Origin: Breviolum minutum Mf 1.05b.01
Taxonomy: Eukaryota > Sar > Dinophyceae > Suessiales > Symbiodiniaceae
NCBI GenBank assembly: GCA_000507305.1
Contig: DF241190.1
Coordinates: 62,001-126,000 of the forward strand
Direction: 5' to 3'
DNA: 64,000 nt
Position numbers and translations under genes: made by a program. This document shows positions 21,746-33,471 of this stretch, piece after piece; position 1 is the stretch's first letter, and each line of letters begins with the position of its first letter. The notes under the pieces were generated by a model. The model had not been told where the DNA came from and searched no databases. It saw only the letters and a program-made list of their open reading frames with translations.

Positions 21746-21822
21746 GCTGACAAAAGGGCGACCGCCCGTACAACGGAGACGTTGAGCCATGCAGCATCCA
21801 GCCAAAAAAAATTGGAACTGTT
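21746..21822 (+). repeat. ~75-bp dispersed repeat ending in an A-run (copy 1)
   Basis: GCTGACAAAAGGGCGACCGC ... GAGACGTTGAGCCATGCAG ... CAGCCAAAAAAAA matches 31195-31271 at roughly 80% identity, with a weaker relative at 30899-30962. The 3' A-run suggests a SINE-like retroposed sequence. Confidence 0.6.
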
Positions 21823-22344
21823 TGGAAGAATCAGTTTAAGTTTCAATTAGTTTGTGACGTAAGACTTATAAAAGTCTTGTGAAGTGCGACCTTTTTTGAC
21901 TATCCACTTCCTATTGAATTGCTTCGGTCAGCAATTTCTAGTTGTAACAAGAGCGCGCATCCGATTGTGGGATAAGACGCACGGATGACAGAATATCAAA
22001 ATTCTTTGACAAGGATGCAGCTTGAATCACCATGCTGCAAACAAGTGTGCGTTTGCAATCAAATTCTATTCTACAGTTTTCCAAAAACATCCTCTATAAA
22101 AAGAGCGAGGCGTGTTGAGCGGTTTAGACCAGATCTTGCTCTCTTCAAGAATGTCGCCGGATTGAAATGTTTGCATGTTTTCAGGAGAGTTTGCCGTTTC
22201 ACCTCCATTGAGCCGTCGAGTTGAGAAAAACGAAACAAGTATTGCGGAATGTCCAGGTCAAAGAAGAGAAAACGAAGATCCTACCGCGGACCGACCTGAC
22301 TCTCTCCATTACTATCCACGTTTGTGGAGTTCAGGTACTGGAGT

Positions 22345-22379
22345 TTTGAGCCGAAACAGCTTGAGCCAAAAGGCTACGG
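22345..22379 (-). other. tandem dinoflagellate spliced-leader (DinoSL) relic
   Basis: The minus strand reads CCGTAGCCTTTTGGCTCAAG at 22379-22360. The known dinoflagellate trans-spliced leader is CCGTAGCCATTTTGGCTCAAG, so only one A is missing. It is followed without a gap by CTGTTTCGGCTCAAA (22359-22345), which matches the leader's last 15 bases at 11 of 15 positions. A leader joined to a 15-base older relic is what repeated trans-splicing and retroposition produces. No GT follows the CAAG, so this is not an SL RNA gene. The downstream minus-strand sequence has only a short open frame (36 codons). Confidence 0.8.
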
Positions 22380-23152
22380 AACGAAAGGCCCGGGACCCCG
22401 TTTCCCCGCCCCCCTCCGATTTTTTTTTCTCCTCACAATGAGTTTGGAGATGAGCTTTGGTCGAAGTGTAGTGGATACGGGAAGGGTGATAGGAACCCCA
22501 CAAATACGTTTCTAAATAAGGCCCGGGTGGTGACTGAGAGGGGTGTTGAAGGGAAAAGTAATAGGTCGGCGAAAAGGGGAGAAATGGAGATTTTTTTTTG
22601 TAGCTCATGCCGTGCGCGCTCGAGGCTGTCCGTCAACTATTCTCAGGTTGTAAGAGAACAGGTGAAATGCAAAAAGCCGGATGTCTTCTATCTGCGAAAA
22701 CAAACAAAACCCAAAACCAAACAAAAACCAACACAAACCACAGAAAACAGAAGCCATCCAGAATACTAAGTGAAACAAAACTATGCTTTCAGAAGAATGA
22801 AATCCTCGGGGCACTCAGTTCCTCTTCACGACGACATAGAAATTTCCGCAAGAAGAAAGGTGACCCTCGTTACCCATTGTAAGAAGTGATTTACCTGCAT
22901 ACGTTGTTGGAGTTACGGACCCAGGTACCTTCAATTGTCAGCAGCATGAGAAGGGATTGCAAGTTGTCCTATGAATCAGATTTTCTGAGAGCCGGAGTCT
23001 TCACTCACTCAGAGCCATGTCTGTTTCACCGCTCTCCTTCCTTGCTCCGCTCAGCGTCTCGGTATAGGTCGCGGTGACAGAGGCATGACTTCATGAAGGA
23101 ACGAGTTCCAGCAAACAATGCTGAGCAAAAATTAGTGCAATACTAGCAACTT

Positions 23153-25791
23153 GTGTGCCGCTTTAAAAATCTCAGTGTTGCAGTTTTGCCAAAAATTGGG
23201 AAATTGGTAACAGGCTCCACCGTTTGCCGCCTTTTGGCTGACTTTCTACAGCGCCTTCCACTCCCTCGTCTGGTGCACTTCTGGGATATGATCCTGCCGC
23301 AAATGGTACCGGTGCAATCCCCCGGCCAGTCTAGAAGGCGACGTTTTGCATCATCTCATCGTGTCGCAGAACGCGCTGCGGGTGGGAAGTGGGATGTGGG
23401 GTACACCCTCAATGTCACCAAGCTCTACTGGTCACGGTCGGGCATAATGCATGTAGCAATTGCCTGGGATCATAAGCTCTTGCTGTTGGCCACTGCCTTG
23501 CTTTCTAATCGAACTACTGCTTCGTTTGAAAGTGAGGCTGGACCCCCATATGATAAGCAGCGTGTTCAAATGGGGCTGCGCTCAGGTAATACGGTTCTCA
23601 TCAGTTTTCGGAGTGGAGTTGGCCACTTCCAATGTGTACTGATTGCTCTCTCCGCCGATCTGCACACAAACAAGCAATGGCAAGGGCAGCACAAGTTTTG
23701 GAAATATGTATCGCCACTTCGTACCCACTTCGCGTGGTTACCTGAACGGTTGGCGTACCTACTGCAGTGCTGCTCTGGACAAGTGCTCTGAAATTCCTTG
23801 TGGAGAGGTGCACCATTTACAGGGGAGAGATGAAGATGAAAAGCACTCCTTTGTATTTCAGAATATCTACCACATTGGAGATACCAAAAGTGCCCAGGAG
23901 CTAGAGGTCTTTCTCCGCATGTCTCAACAAAGGCTGCGGTTGTGCTGTGGACTCCAGTGCACTGACAGGCTCCATCCCAATGGACCGCGCCAGCGACAGA
24001 AGCTCTGTCTGCAGCTCTTAAACTGCTGTGGTTCGCTGTTGGCATTGATAGTGTTCAATCTGAAAATGCGGCACAGGCTGCTTTACATGCTGCCATCTGG
24101 CCACTCCTCCGCCTTGAAGATGGACATGTCCTGGGTACGTTAAGTGCTATTGTACTTGCCTTGTGTGAAGGGCGTACTGGCTTGGCCATCAGTGGTGTCT
24201 TTGGCGCTGGTAAAACTCGATCTGCTGCTGTGTTGCTGGCCGGATTATTGGTCTTTGACCCCAGCTTCAAGCTGATGGTCCTCACCAAGGAAAATATTGC
24301 AGCCCATGCCGTTGCTGCGCACCTGGTATCCTTGCAGATAGCCTGATTACATCCAAGAGAAGATGGGGCGCCTGGTTGGGTATTATGAACAGAACCGCAA
24401 GGGCTCATACACCCCACTGGACATCCTTCCTTCCAATCGGAACCAGGTCCTCCGGCAGAAGTCACTCCTCATTGGATGCGGAGGTGGGTCACAACAAGAA
24501 TGTAGTCAGCAATTTGGCCCAGTGGCTGACTGGATGGGCAGCATTGATCTCTTCCTCGAGGATGAGGGCCAACAATACGGCAATATGGAAGAGGCTGCCA
24601 CAGTTGCAAGAACTCCAGCTACCTGTTTGGAGGTGTGGTCTGGTGACCACCGACAAACTCCAGGTGGACTGAAAAACGAGGCAAGAGGCTAAAGCATTTA
24701 GAAAGAAATTCACAAAACGCCCATTGGCTCTTCGGTGCCAAACTCAGTATGTCCAAGCCCATGATCTTGAGAAGATAGTACTGCGTTACCTAGATTGCCC
24801 CAAGGAGTCATTTGCATGGAAGTTGCGACAACTCCTGATGGATGGCTCCTCTGCCATAGATCCTGCAGTTGGGCAGTTTTGGCATGAGCACTTCGGAGAC
24901 TCCCCTCCATGTCTATCTACAGAGATACAGCGTGCTGCCTATGTCATCTTGTGGATGGGTCTACGTGGCGAAAGAGAAGGCCTTCCCAGCATGCTGGCCA
25001 CATCCTTTGGGGAAGCAGCCGGAGCATCTGGGGGATTGGTGCTGTCAAGCAGTGCAAGGGTCTCTCAGGTTGCATATCAAACGGTAGTTGGCGTGCGATA
25101 CCCAGCCTACAATGGCACACAGTGGAAGTTTGGCAAGTACGTCCAACAGGAAAGCCCGCTGCCAGGTGGCTTTCTTCCTATTTTTTGGGATGTCCCACGT
25201 GCTAACATACATGCTGTTGAAGACATTGGGGCGGTGGTTGACTGGCTATTGGAACGTTTTGATTTTCAGCCTGACGCTAAGTCTAACCTGGCTGTGCTGC
25301 ACAACCGCAATGACATGACCAACTTATTCCGTGCCAGTAACTGGGTATCCTCTTCTAATGACTCCATTGTTTCCAGGGGGGTCACCACTTGTGCTGGAAT
25401 GACGGCCCATACAATCCTTCTTGCCCAGACTAAAGTGGGGTTTCTGACAGGAGGCCGCAAGAAGTCCTTTCGACTGCTATCGGAGGATGAACAAATGGTA
25501 CAGCTGGAGGAAGCATACGCTAGAGCGACTGTTGCCATCACCAGAGCGAGGTCACTCTGTCTCATCATGGGTCCTCTGGACATGAAAGGCCTCTTGGGAG
25601 CTGCTACAGTTATGGGCACACTCATGTATGGTGCTAGGCATGTCTGGGAGGGCCAAGCCCACTTTTATTTTCATGATGGCGAACTCTCCCGTGCACCGCC
25701 TGATGAAACTTTCATCCACATGCTCCGGCAGAATTGCAGTCTGACTGGCCCGCATTTCCCTCCTCCGGCAATTGTGGAGGCACTGCAAGAT
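23153..25791 (+). pseudogene. frameshifted UPF1-like superfamily 1 helicase-type gene, main part
   Basis: Successive plus frames give one protein: 23153-23791 (N-terminal, unknown domain), about 23790-24050, then Walker A GVFGAGKT at 24194-24217, motif II DEGQQ at 24561, GDHRQTP (GDxxQ motif III type) at 24642, and 24724-25791 with a GMTAHTILLAQ motif-V-like segment and motif VI VAITRAR at about 25531-25551. Order and spacing fit SF1 helicases of the UPF1/DNA2 type, which bind and unwind nucleic acid using ATP. At least four frameshifts show it is dead, or that the assembly contains indels. It is interrupted at 25792 by a TIR element. Confidence 0.75.
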
Positions 25792-25793
25792 TA

Positions 25794-26841
25794 CTGTGGA
25801 GGTCCTTTCATGCGAGACCGATTTTCTACATGAAAAATGACCCCGTTTTGGGGGTCGTCAAAACTGATATTTTGTGAAAATGCATCTTGTAAGGACCATG
25901 GTGATGCAAAAACGTATCAGCTCTCTGGCTCTCACAGTGTTGAAGCTCAAACGCAAAAATAAAGTCAATCTGTGCGCAAAAACAATAAGTTTTTGGTATT
26001 CCCACAAATTTGAAAAACAGTTGTAGCTGCTAGGCAAAGTGTCGAATCTCAGCCTTATGTTGGCAAGCAATCCACCAAGAATCAAGCAGCAAAAAACGAT
26101 CCAGCCTAAGACCTGACCTTACCAAACCCTAAAAAGGATGGAAAGGCCAAGAAATGCAAAAAGAAAGCAGAATGGAAAGAGAATAGACCAATAGTCTGAG
26201 TCCATCGACCAGAAGTCGAGACACACCACTAAATTTGCAAATTTCATTCAAAATAAGACCTTGAAAGCAATTTTGCAAAGACAATGTCTGGACAAAGAAC
26301 AATTGAAAAGACTTAAACTGTCAGCAGTCAGAAAATGGTCTCTTCAGCTGCAAAACGAAAAATCAAGACTAAAGACGACAAAATGCTTACTTTAGAGCGA
26401 TACTTCGAGAGCTGTGGACGTGACCTTTCTAAAACTCTTAGTTGGACAAAATGATATGGTCTATACCAAAATTTGGCTCTTGCGGTTACTTCTCGTGCCC
26501 GAAAACATCACTTTTCCAAAACTATGGCAGCCACCGTCCAAGAAAAAGATTTGACAAACAAGATCTAAGCAACACAGGTCTCCAAACAGCGACTCCGGCT
26601 AAACACTTCTTGGAACAATCTAGAACAAAAGAAACATGAAAATGCAAACCAAATCGAAAAGAAAATCGCGTAAAAAGACCTAAAGAAGGACCTTGCACGC
26701 ACTAGAAATGCATAAACCAATTGCAGCGCTGGTGTAATCCTTTGAATGAACCAATCTAACAAAAAGTTCAGTTTTGACGACTCCCAAAACGGGGTCATTT
26801 TTCATGTAGAAAATCGGTCTCGCATGAAAGGACCTCCACAG
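25794..26841. mobile_element. 1,048-bp non-autonomous TIR element with TA target duplication
   Basis: The 74-bp terminal inverted repeats (25794-25867 and 26768-26841, one mismatch) begin CTGTGGAGGTCCTTTCATGC. TA lies immediately outside both ends (25792-25793 and 26842-26843). The ~900-bp interior is AT-rich with no open frame above 77 codons, so it encodes no transposase. TA duplications are typical of Tc1/mariner-like elements, though other superfamilies also target TA. Removing the element and one TA gives GAT-TAT-GTC across the junction, in frame with the helicase-type gene. Confidence 0.9.
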
Positions 26842-29450
26842 TATGTCACGCACTACTACAAGGTTCGGCGGTTGCACCTCATTGTTGTGGACTTGTAGCG
26901 GCCTTGGAAGTACAACACTGCTCGAGCCAAGGCAATCACTGATCAACTTTGGTATATTTCTCATTGTGGTGCCACACACCGTGTGAGTCCACTCAGGCCG
27001 GATGGCCCAGAGCCGCCACTTCGGTGCCGTCGATTTGCATATAGATATGCTCTAGATGGTTCTGAATGTCCGAGTTACCTTGTCTGGCCTCAAAGGGATA
27101 AACATTCATATGTTCTGTTGGACACCTCCACAAACAACACGCTTCCTCTAAATCAAGAGTTTTTTTCGCTCTTTGGGTATGAAATATTTCTATGATTCAT
27201 TCGCACTGGAGTCTCAGATTAGTGTCCATCGGGAAGCTCTGCGCTTGTTTGGCTTGCAAGAAGATGAACTGATGTCTGACTTGCATATTGCCAGAGATGG
27301 AGTGTTGCGTATTAGGCTTGGTGCCCATCAAGCACATCAAGTCAACCATGTAGCACGGGCAACTGACCGAACCAAAGTCTTGGCAGCTGTAAAGCTGTAA
27401 TCCAGCTAGCATCACATGAAGAGGATACTGCGTCTCAACAGGACATGTCGGAGGGTGATGCCAGTAACTCTAACGGAAAGTGCAAGTGACTCAGAACAGA
27501 ATGATTCTTCGTCCTCGCTGGTGGCTGATACTGAACAATATGAGCTCATGCAACGTGCTTACACTGGGAGAAGACTTCATTAGCAAAGATGATCTTATTG
27601 GAGCTAAGTACAGCAAGCTTCGAAAATTGGAGATGGTTCCAGAGAGATGACCATTGGCAAGGTTATCTTTCTCGCTGCAGACATGTGTAATCATCTCGAC
27701 CGGCTGGATGCTGCTGAGAAGTACAAGCCACGCGTATTACACCCTCTGAATCACTTGCCTCCTACACGAGGTAGCGAAATGTCTGACTGGAGCTCTACTT
27801 AGCCAAAGAGGTTGCCTCCATTCTCAGAGCGGTTCTGACACACGAGACCAAGAAGCTGTACAATGACAGTACGGTGTATTTACTTTGCTCCAATTACTGG
27901 ATACAGCCGATTTACCAGGAAGACTCATCGTCCCGCCGCAATGCTACCAGGGAATGTGAAAGAAAACGACCCAGCAGTCGCTTGACACGGGTTACAGCGT
28001 ATGCCAAACCACCCAAACAGCGGAGGCCGTTGGCTTCTGGCACACGTTTCAGTGACTGGATTGGAGGTACCGGTACCTGTCAGGCGGATACCTTACAGGC
28101 ATGGTTTTCTGCCTACTGGGCCCCAGTGGTGTTGCAGCACGACGTATGCAGTTCAAGGTCAGCAATTATCGAGATGGCTCCTGGGAGAGCAACATCTAGC
28201 TGCTAACAGGCACCATTAAAGCTGATTGGATACAGTTGCCAGTAGAGCAACACCTTGCGGCACTACCTGCGTTGAAACAAGATGTCATCGGTGCTGCTCC
28301 CTTGGAGGATTACCAACGCGGAGAAGTTGCAACTCTCAGTCTAGAAGAGCTGCTATGCAGAGGTCTATGGCTTACCAACTGTTTGGCCGAAAGTCTCCAT
28401 GATGGAAGCTGATCATCTAGTTGCTGGCTGTAACTTTCACGATCTGAGGAGAAAGTATGATGTTAGAACCATGTGGGGCGATCTTGACCCACAATTGCGA
28501 CTCTTGCAGAGCCAGCTGGTGGCGAGGGACCTGGCTGGTATTCACCTGAGTTCCAACGGCCGGAAGATGACTTGAAAGAGATCTTGCGTACTGATGACGA
28601 TACTCTAGCTTGGCAAGCTTGGAATGTTGCACATGACCTTATATGGCAGTCATGCAGACCTGGTCCACTATTGGTGTTTTCTGGTGAAAGGAGCTTGTTG
28701 ACCAAATTGGCAAGGAAGAACAGGTCATATCCCCTCCATACACTCGTACTCCGCTTGATGCATCTGTGAGAGAACGAAAGAAAAGGAAGCAGGGTGAGGA
28801 CAATGCTCTAGTAGGGTAAACTATCCAGCATGGCTCCATGCTGCGCGCTCTGGTGCATGACACGTCTATGGGTGGCCTGATGATATGTCAGAGTCGTGCT
28901 TCCAACCAGTGGTTTTACCTTCTTTGGTCACCTCTTCTGGTGGCCTATTGTACTTGAAGAGAGTTGCAATGCGCTGTCAGACACTCATTCATTCCTGAAA
29001 GCTGGAGTGCTTGGATAGCTTCTGTTCAAGCACTTCTGCTTTTATGTGCTTGTGGGCACCACCAGATTGGCACGTAAGGCTTCTCATTTTACATTGCTTG
29101 TGCGTTTACTCTTTCTGACACTCATCTATTCGCCGTGGAAGGAGGCAAGTAATATTCAATTACAATCCTGGCTCTTCCAGAATCAGTGGGGTTCTCACTG
29201 ATGGCATTGACATGAGTACTGGCAATGCATGGCTTACTTGATCTCCTCGATACTGGCTGTGATTTCCAGGAATATGTCTTCTTGGGTGACTCTTTTTATA
29301 CACATCCTGGCAATGCTGGCCACCTGATCCGAATGAATGGAAGTATGGTATCCTTTGCTGCTGAAGAAGTCGTGAGAGTCGGGGTATTGAGCTATGCGCC
29401 AGGTAGTGAGAGTGAACACGTTTCACTTGTTTCACCCTTCATAGATTGGT
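26842..29450 (+). pseudogene. helicase-type gene, distal part downstream of the inserted element
   Basis: Directly after the element the frame YVTHYYKVRRLHLIVVDL continues, passes one TAG, then reads RPWKYNTARAKAITDQLW and on to 27195. It shifts to the 27173-27400 frame (YDSFALESQISVHREALRLF). Further shifted blocks follow: ESASDSEQNDSSSSLVADTE near 27480, LSLEELLCRGLWLTNCLAES near 28350, ILRTDDDTLAWQAWNVAHDL near 28580, and FLGDSFYTHPGNAGHLIRMN at 29225-29460. All are plus strand and coding-like, so this is one long broken frame or two adjacent ones. The function of this part is not recognised. Confidence 0.55.
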
Positions 29451-30594
29451 CACGTTTCGTTGGTTTGTGCTTGTTTGTTGGGGGGGGCTTTGTTTGCTTT
29501 TGTGTTGTTCTTTTTGACTCGTTGACCAATCTGTGCGATCGTGTTATCAACCGATGACTAGTTTAGCATAACTTCATGACTGCCACAGTTGTTACAACGA
29601 GCGCAGCATTGTCCAAAAAAAAAGTAGTTCCTGTTTCACTTTATTCTCATGCGTGGGAATTGACAATCTTAACCAATAGATTGATGACCGTCAGAGCTTC
29701 AAGCGCGCACGGCACCGCCAAAAAAAAATGACGGATTGAGTGAGGCTGAGAATGTAACATGTTACTCAGACGTCTCTAAATGGAAGGTCCGAGCGGCTAT
29801 GTTTGGTATGTGGGACGAGGTAGGATTGGAGCTGGCCTCCAAGCAGGTGTCTTTACCTGCCTTTGCGTTTTCTTTTTCCTTCACTCCGTCTCTTTCCTTT
29901 GGCTTTACCTTTGGGTTTTTGCTGAATGCTGCTTACATGCCACGAAGATCGCAGGTGGCAGGCGGAGCCCTTCAGTCAGCGAAATAGGTGAAAAGACGGA
30001 CTTCCTAACCTTTTCAACTTAATTGAAAAAATATTCCAAAGTAAACAACAATGCGACGAAACTAATTGACGCCGCTCTGACTGCCTGCTAGGGATGTTTT
30101 TCTCCCCCCTTTACCCTACCCTCTCGATCTCTGATTTGTATTCCTCTCGCTGTTGCCCAAACTCCTGATGATCTACTCTCTTAAATTTCAACCTTGGTTT
30201 TATTACCGATCCGAGTCATTACCGTTTTACTGGGTTTTTCCCCCCCTCTCTTAACATGTACGCTTTATTCAAGTATCGCGCTTGTTTATTGCATCTTGGA
30301 TGCATCTGCCGCTTTTGAAGCCGCTTCTGGATTTGCGTTGTTGCCACTGCCTGGCTGGGCCTCGCTTCTGGCAATATTTTGCGCTTTCTATGCTAACGTC
30401 TCACGTTTCACACGTTTCACCTTTTGCGAGATTATGTTTGCTTGAGGGTTTTACCTCGCACGTATATCTCATCATTTTGTGCCTGGATTTCCTTATAGAA
30501 CTCCACTCGCATTAACTTTACTTGGCCAACAAACTTTCAACCTTCCTTTATCAAATCATATCCTTCTGGACACCACGGTTTCTTTGCACTTTTA

Positions 30595-30722
30595 CTTCTT
30601 CCTGCTCTGGCGTAGGTGCTTTCCTTTTGGATTTCACCAAAGCCCTCAGCTTCAACAATGTGTTACTTGCGTCTTCCCACTCTGGCGTAGGTGCTTTCCG
30701 CTGTGATTTCACCAGAGCCCTC
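30595..30722. repeat. 79-bp-spaced direct duplication
   Basis: CTCTGGCGTAGGTGCTTTCC plus GATTTCACCA(A/G)AGCCCT occurs at about 30606 and 30685. On the minus strand the unit reads RALVKS(K/Q)RKAPTPE in frame in a 103-codon open frame. It could be a repeat-containing protein fragment, but there is no other support. Confidence 0.6.
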
Positions 30723-30898
30723 TTCCTGGCTGTCTGTGCAACTAGCTCCGGCAACCTGGATGTTTGGAATGGTTTTGTTGTTTTTGTTGTGGTTATAAAT
30801 TTTGGCCTTTTTGCACGTTTTTGCACGTTTTTGCTCAACATTTTAATGATGTAAATCATCATTGATGCTTACGACCATAGCGTCTTTGACACCACTGC

Positions 30899-30962
30899 TC
30901 AGCTGACTGAAGGGCGCTCCGCCCGGGACATACCCAAGCAGCCACCAGAAAAAAAAAAGAGA
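30899..30962 (+). repeat. ~65-bp A-tailed repeat, diverged copy
   Basis: CTGACTGAAGGGCGCTCCGC ... AGCAGCCACCAG followed by an A-run resembles the units at 21746 and 31195 in order and spacing, but with lower identity. Confidence 0.4.
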
Positions 30963-31194
30963 TCGTTGCCTTGTTGCTAACAGTAAGAAGAAATTCAAAA
31001 TGTCACCGTATTTGCTGACTTATTCGATTTGCGCTCGTTCAAGCGGAGCCTACCCTCTCGGACAATCAACATGTGTGTTCTCGACTTTGCCGACTGGCCC
31101 TTAATTGAGTGACCGTGGAACTGGCCACCCACACAGCCGCCCCCTTTGCATTTTCTGGGAATCTGCATTGCAACACATCAGATCTTTTTGCAGC

Positions 31195-31271
31195 TGCTGA
31201 CAGAAGAGCGACCGTCCGGACAATGGAGACATTAAGTCATGCAGCTACCAGCCAAAAAAAATGGTTTCAGT
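31195..31271 (+). repeat. ~75-bp dispersed repeat ending in an A-run (copy 2)
   Basis: GCTGACAGAAGAGCGACCGT ... GGAGACATTAAGTCATGCAG ... CAGCCAAAAAAAA is the closest match to 21746-21822. Confidence 0.6.
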
Positions 31272-33142
31272 TTGGCCATGGATCGTATTTTGAATATATT
31301 TGGCATTATGATGGTGGTTTTGAAAAGATTTCGCATGGGTGGCAGGTGGTTTGGTGTCAATCAATGGTGTGTTTACAATGTGGTTTTGACGGAAATAGCA
31401 TTTTGTAGTTTTTGATGAAGAAATTCGTTTTGGAAGATTTTGCATTCACATTGCAGCCTGCAGTCTTACTTTGCTGTTTTTGGGCATGTCAACTTGCAGA
31501 ATCAAGAGAGTTTTGGTTTCTTTTGCGATGTTTGTCCTCAAGTGAGGTGAAGTCTTGACAATGAAGAGAAAGTGACACAAGCAACACTTTAGATCTCTTT
31601 GCTTGTGTCGTGTGAGTGTGGTAAAAAAGGAAAAGAAGGGTTCATTTGATTCCACCTGTTGCGTTGATTTTGCACTGGTGGTGATTTGAACGATTTCGGA
31701 CGACTTAGGTGCCTATCGCGTTGAGTATTGGGTTTGCCTTGGGGAAATTTCGAATTTGTCTTTTGTAAATTACTTTGTGTAACTTCACATTAGTACAGTC
31801 TGGAACTTATGTCCAAAAGCCGGAACTTTAATTTGAAGAGGTTTGAGACGTTGGCCTGAAGCTTAAAGATGAGTTGCCAGCCGAACTACAAGAAGAGGTG
31901 TGAAAATTAGGTTCCCGAGGTGTAGTTCTCTCCGGTGATGGTATTAGAGAGTGCTGACCTGGTGTTTCTTTTGTTTTGTTTGTTTTAGTCAGAAGACAGC
32001 CACTGTTTAGAAGTTTAGAGAAGTGTTTGAAAGGGGTCAGTTTAGACTCTAGTAGAGACTCAGTTTGCACTGCGTACTTTGTGTTTTGTCTCTGAAGAGA
32101 CTTCCAGACTTCTGCGAGTCTAGAAGTGTTTCACTTAGTACATGTACCGTGTGACTTTGTTGGCTCAAGAGAGACGAGTGAAAAAAGGTCCGTAACTCTC
32201 TTACGTGGTTTTCACAAAAGTTGGCAACGGAGAAAAAAACACCTTTAATGTAATGAGTGCAAAACTTTTTATATCGAAGGACCGGAAGGTTTTGTTTGAA
32301 ACGCAGCAAAGATTGCTGAAAAAAATTATGGGGCTTGTATGGCAAGAATCACGTTTTTGTGAAGGTGCGAACCAAATCGTTTGGATGCTTTGGGTGCTCT
32401 GACGAAGCATCGCGGCCAATGCTGAAAAACCAACAGGGTTTCGGTTGGGTTTGTCTTTTTTTGTGTTAGTTCTTTACTTTGCTTTTCCTGCCTCTTCCGT
32501 GCCTTCGAGTTATTGTGTTTTTACAATGTTTTTTTTGTTTGAGAAGACACCGGTGGTGCTGGCTGGTGAAAAACATAGGTTAGTGCTGGTTCAAGACGGA
32601 TGCCGAAAACACACATTTTGCTTGCTTGGCCACGGTTGAAAAACACAATATGAACACCATTGGTCTTGAGAAAACATTTGCCGCTGAACACAATTTGGAT
32701 GCGCAAAATGTGCCTGTGCCTAAATTTTTTTGGTTGGACAAGTAAAATAATATATATAAGGCGAGTCATGATGCGTGCACTACAAATCCACCTACCACAC
32801 TTGCAGGCATTGAGCATGGAACACCAACACAAAAAGACCCACCCAAGCCACAAACACCATCCGCAAAAAAGTCTGAACAAACGATTGAAATGAATTGCAT
32901 GGAATGCAAGGGCAACTCCAAGAAACGGAGCCCGATAGGACCGGATTAGGTTCAAACATATCTCTTAATAGGTTTGTGGAAAAGTTGTTAAACGTTTTGC
33001 AAAACCCATGCAGGACAGGCGCAGTGTTGTTTGTTTGCAAAACAAGGTCTACGAACATGATTCACATTTTGTTTGTTTTCTGTGACAGAGCTGGGCCCAT
33101 CATGTTGTCATGATGGTTCCAACTTCTTTGCGATTGTTAGCA

Positions 33143-33471
33143 ACGTTGGTCACAGCAGAGAAATTAGTTCAAAAATTGCTTACTGATTTCGAAGTTAAAC
33201 ACATTTGTCCGTTTCTTTGAACAAATTTTTATTTTATTTTTGAATCATCGCAAACTCGGGCACACTTTGAATTTTGAATTTTGGACGTGTTTTTTGTGGA
33301 CAGTGGAATTTCCAATCAAGTTGCTGTCAGTTTGCAGTGTGGGCGATGCTTGCATCAGTAACGATCGAATTCTTTTCAATTTTGGTTGATGATCAAGTCC
33401 ACTTTTTTTTCAAACCACTTCTTGAACTATTTCAAAAAAATTGGAAGCTGGTGTTTTGCTGCATTGCAAAA
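33143..33471 (+). repeat. ~0.33-kb dispersed repeat, copy A
   Basis: It starts ACGTTGGT, includes AATTAGTTCAAA-ATTGCTTACTG, TTTTTGAATCATCGCAAACT, GTGGGCGATGCTTGCATCAG and GATCAAGTCCAC, and ends at GGAAGCTGGTGTTTT. It is ~90% identical to 36700-37077 over the shared parts, in the same orientation. It contains no gene and no obvious terminal repeats. Confidence 0.85.

Larger units (their letters stand above)
29560..33140. other. repeat-bearing interval without a supportable gene
   Basis: Apart from the short repeats listed separately (30595-30722, 30899-30962, 31195-31271), I see only short open frames of 60-145 codons, none with motifs or good splice flanks. Confidence 0.45.

Noticed and set aside
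32146-32168. CCGTGTGACTTTGTTGGCTCAAG, resembling the spliced leader
   Set aside because: Needs several mismatches and two extra bases against the leader, with no tandem relic and no gene downstream. Chance similarity is likely.
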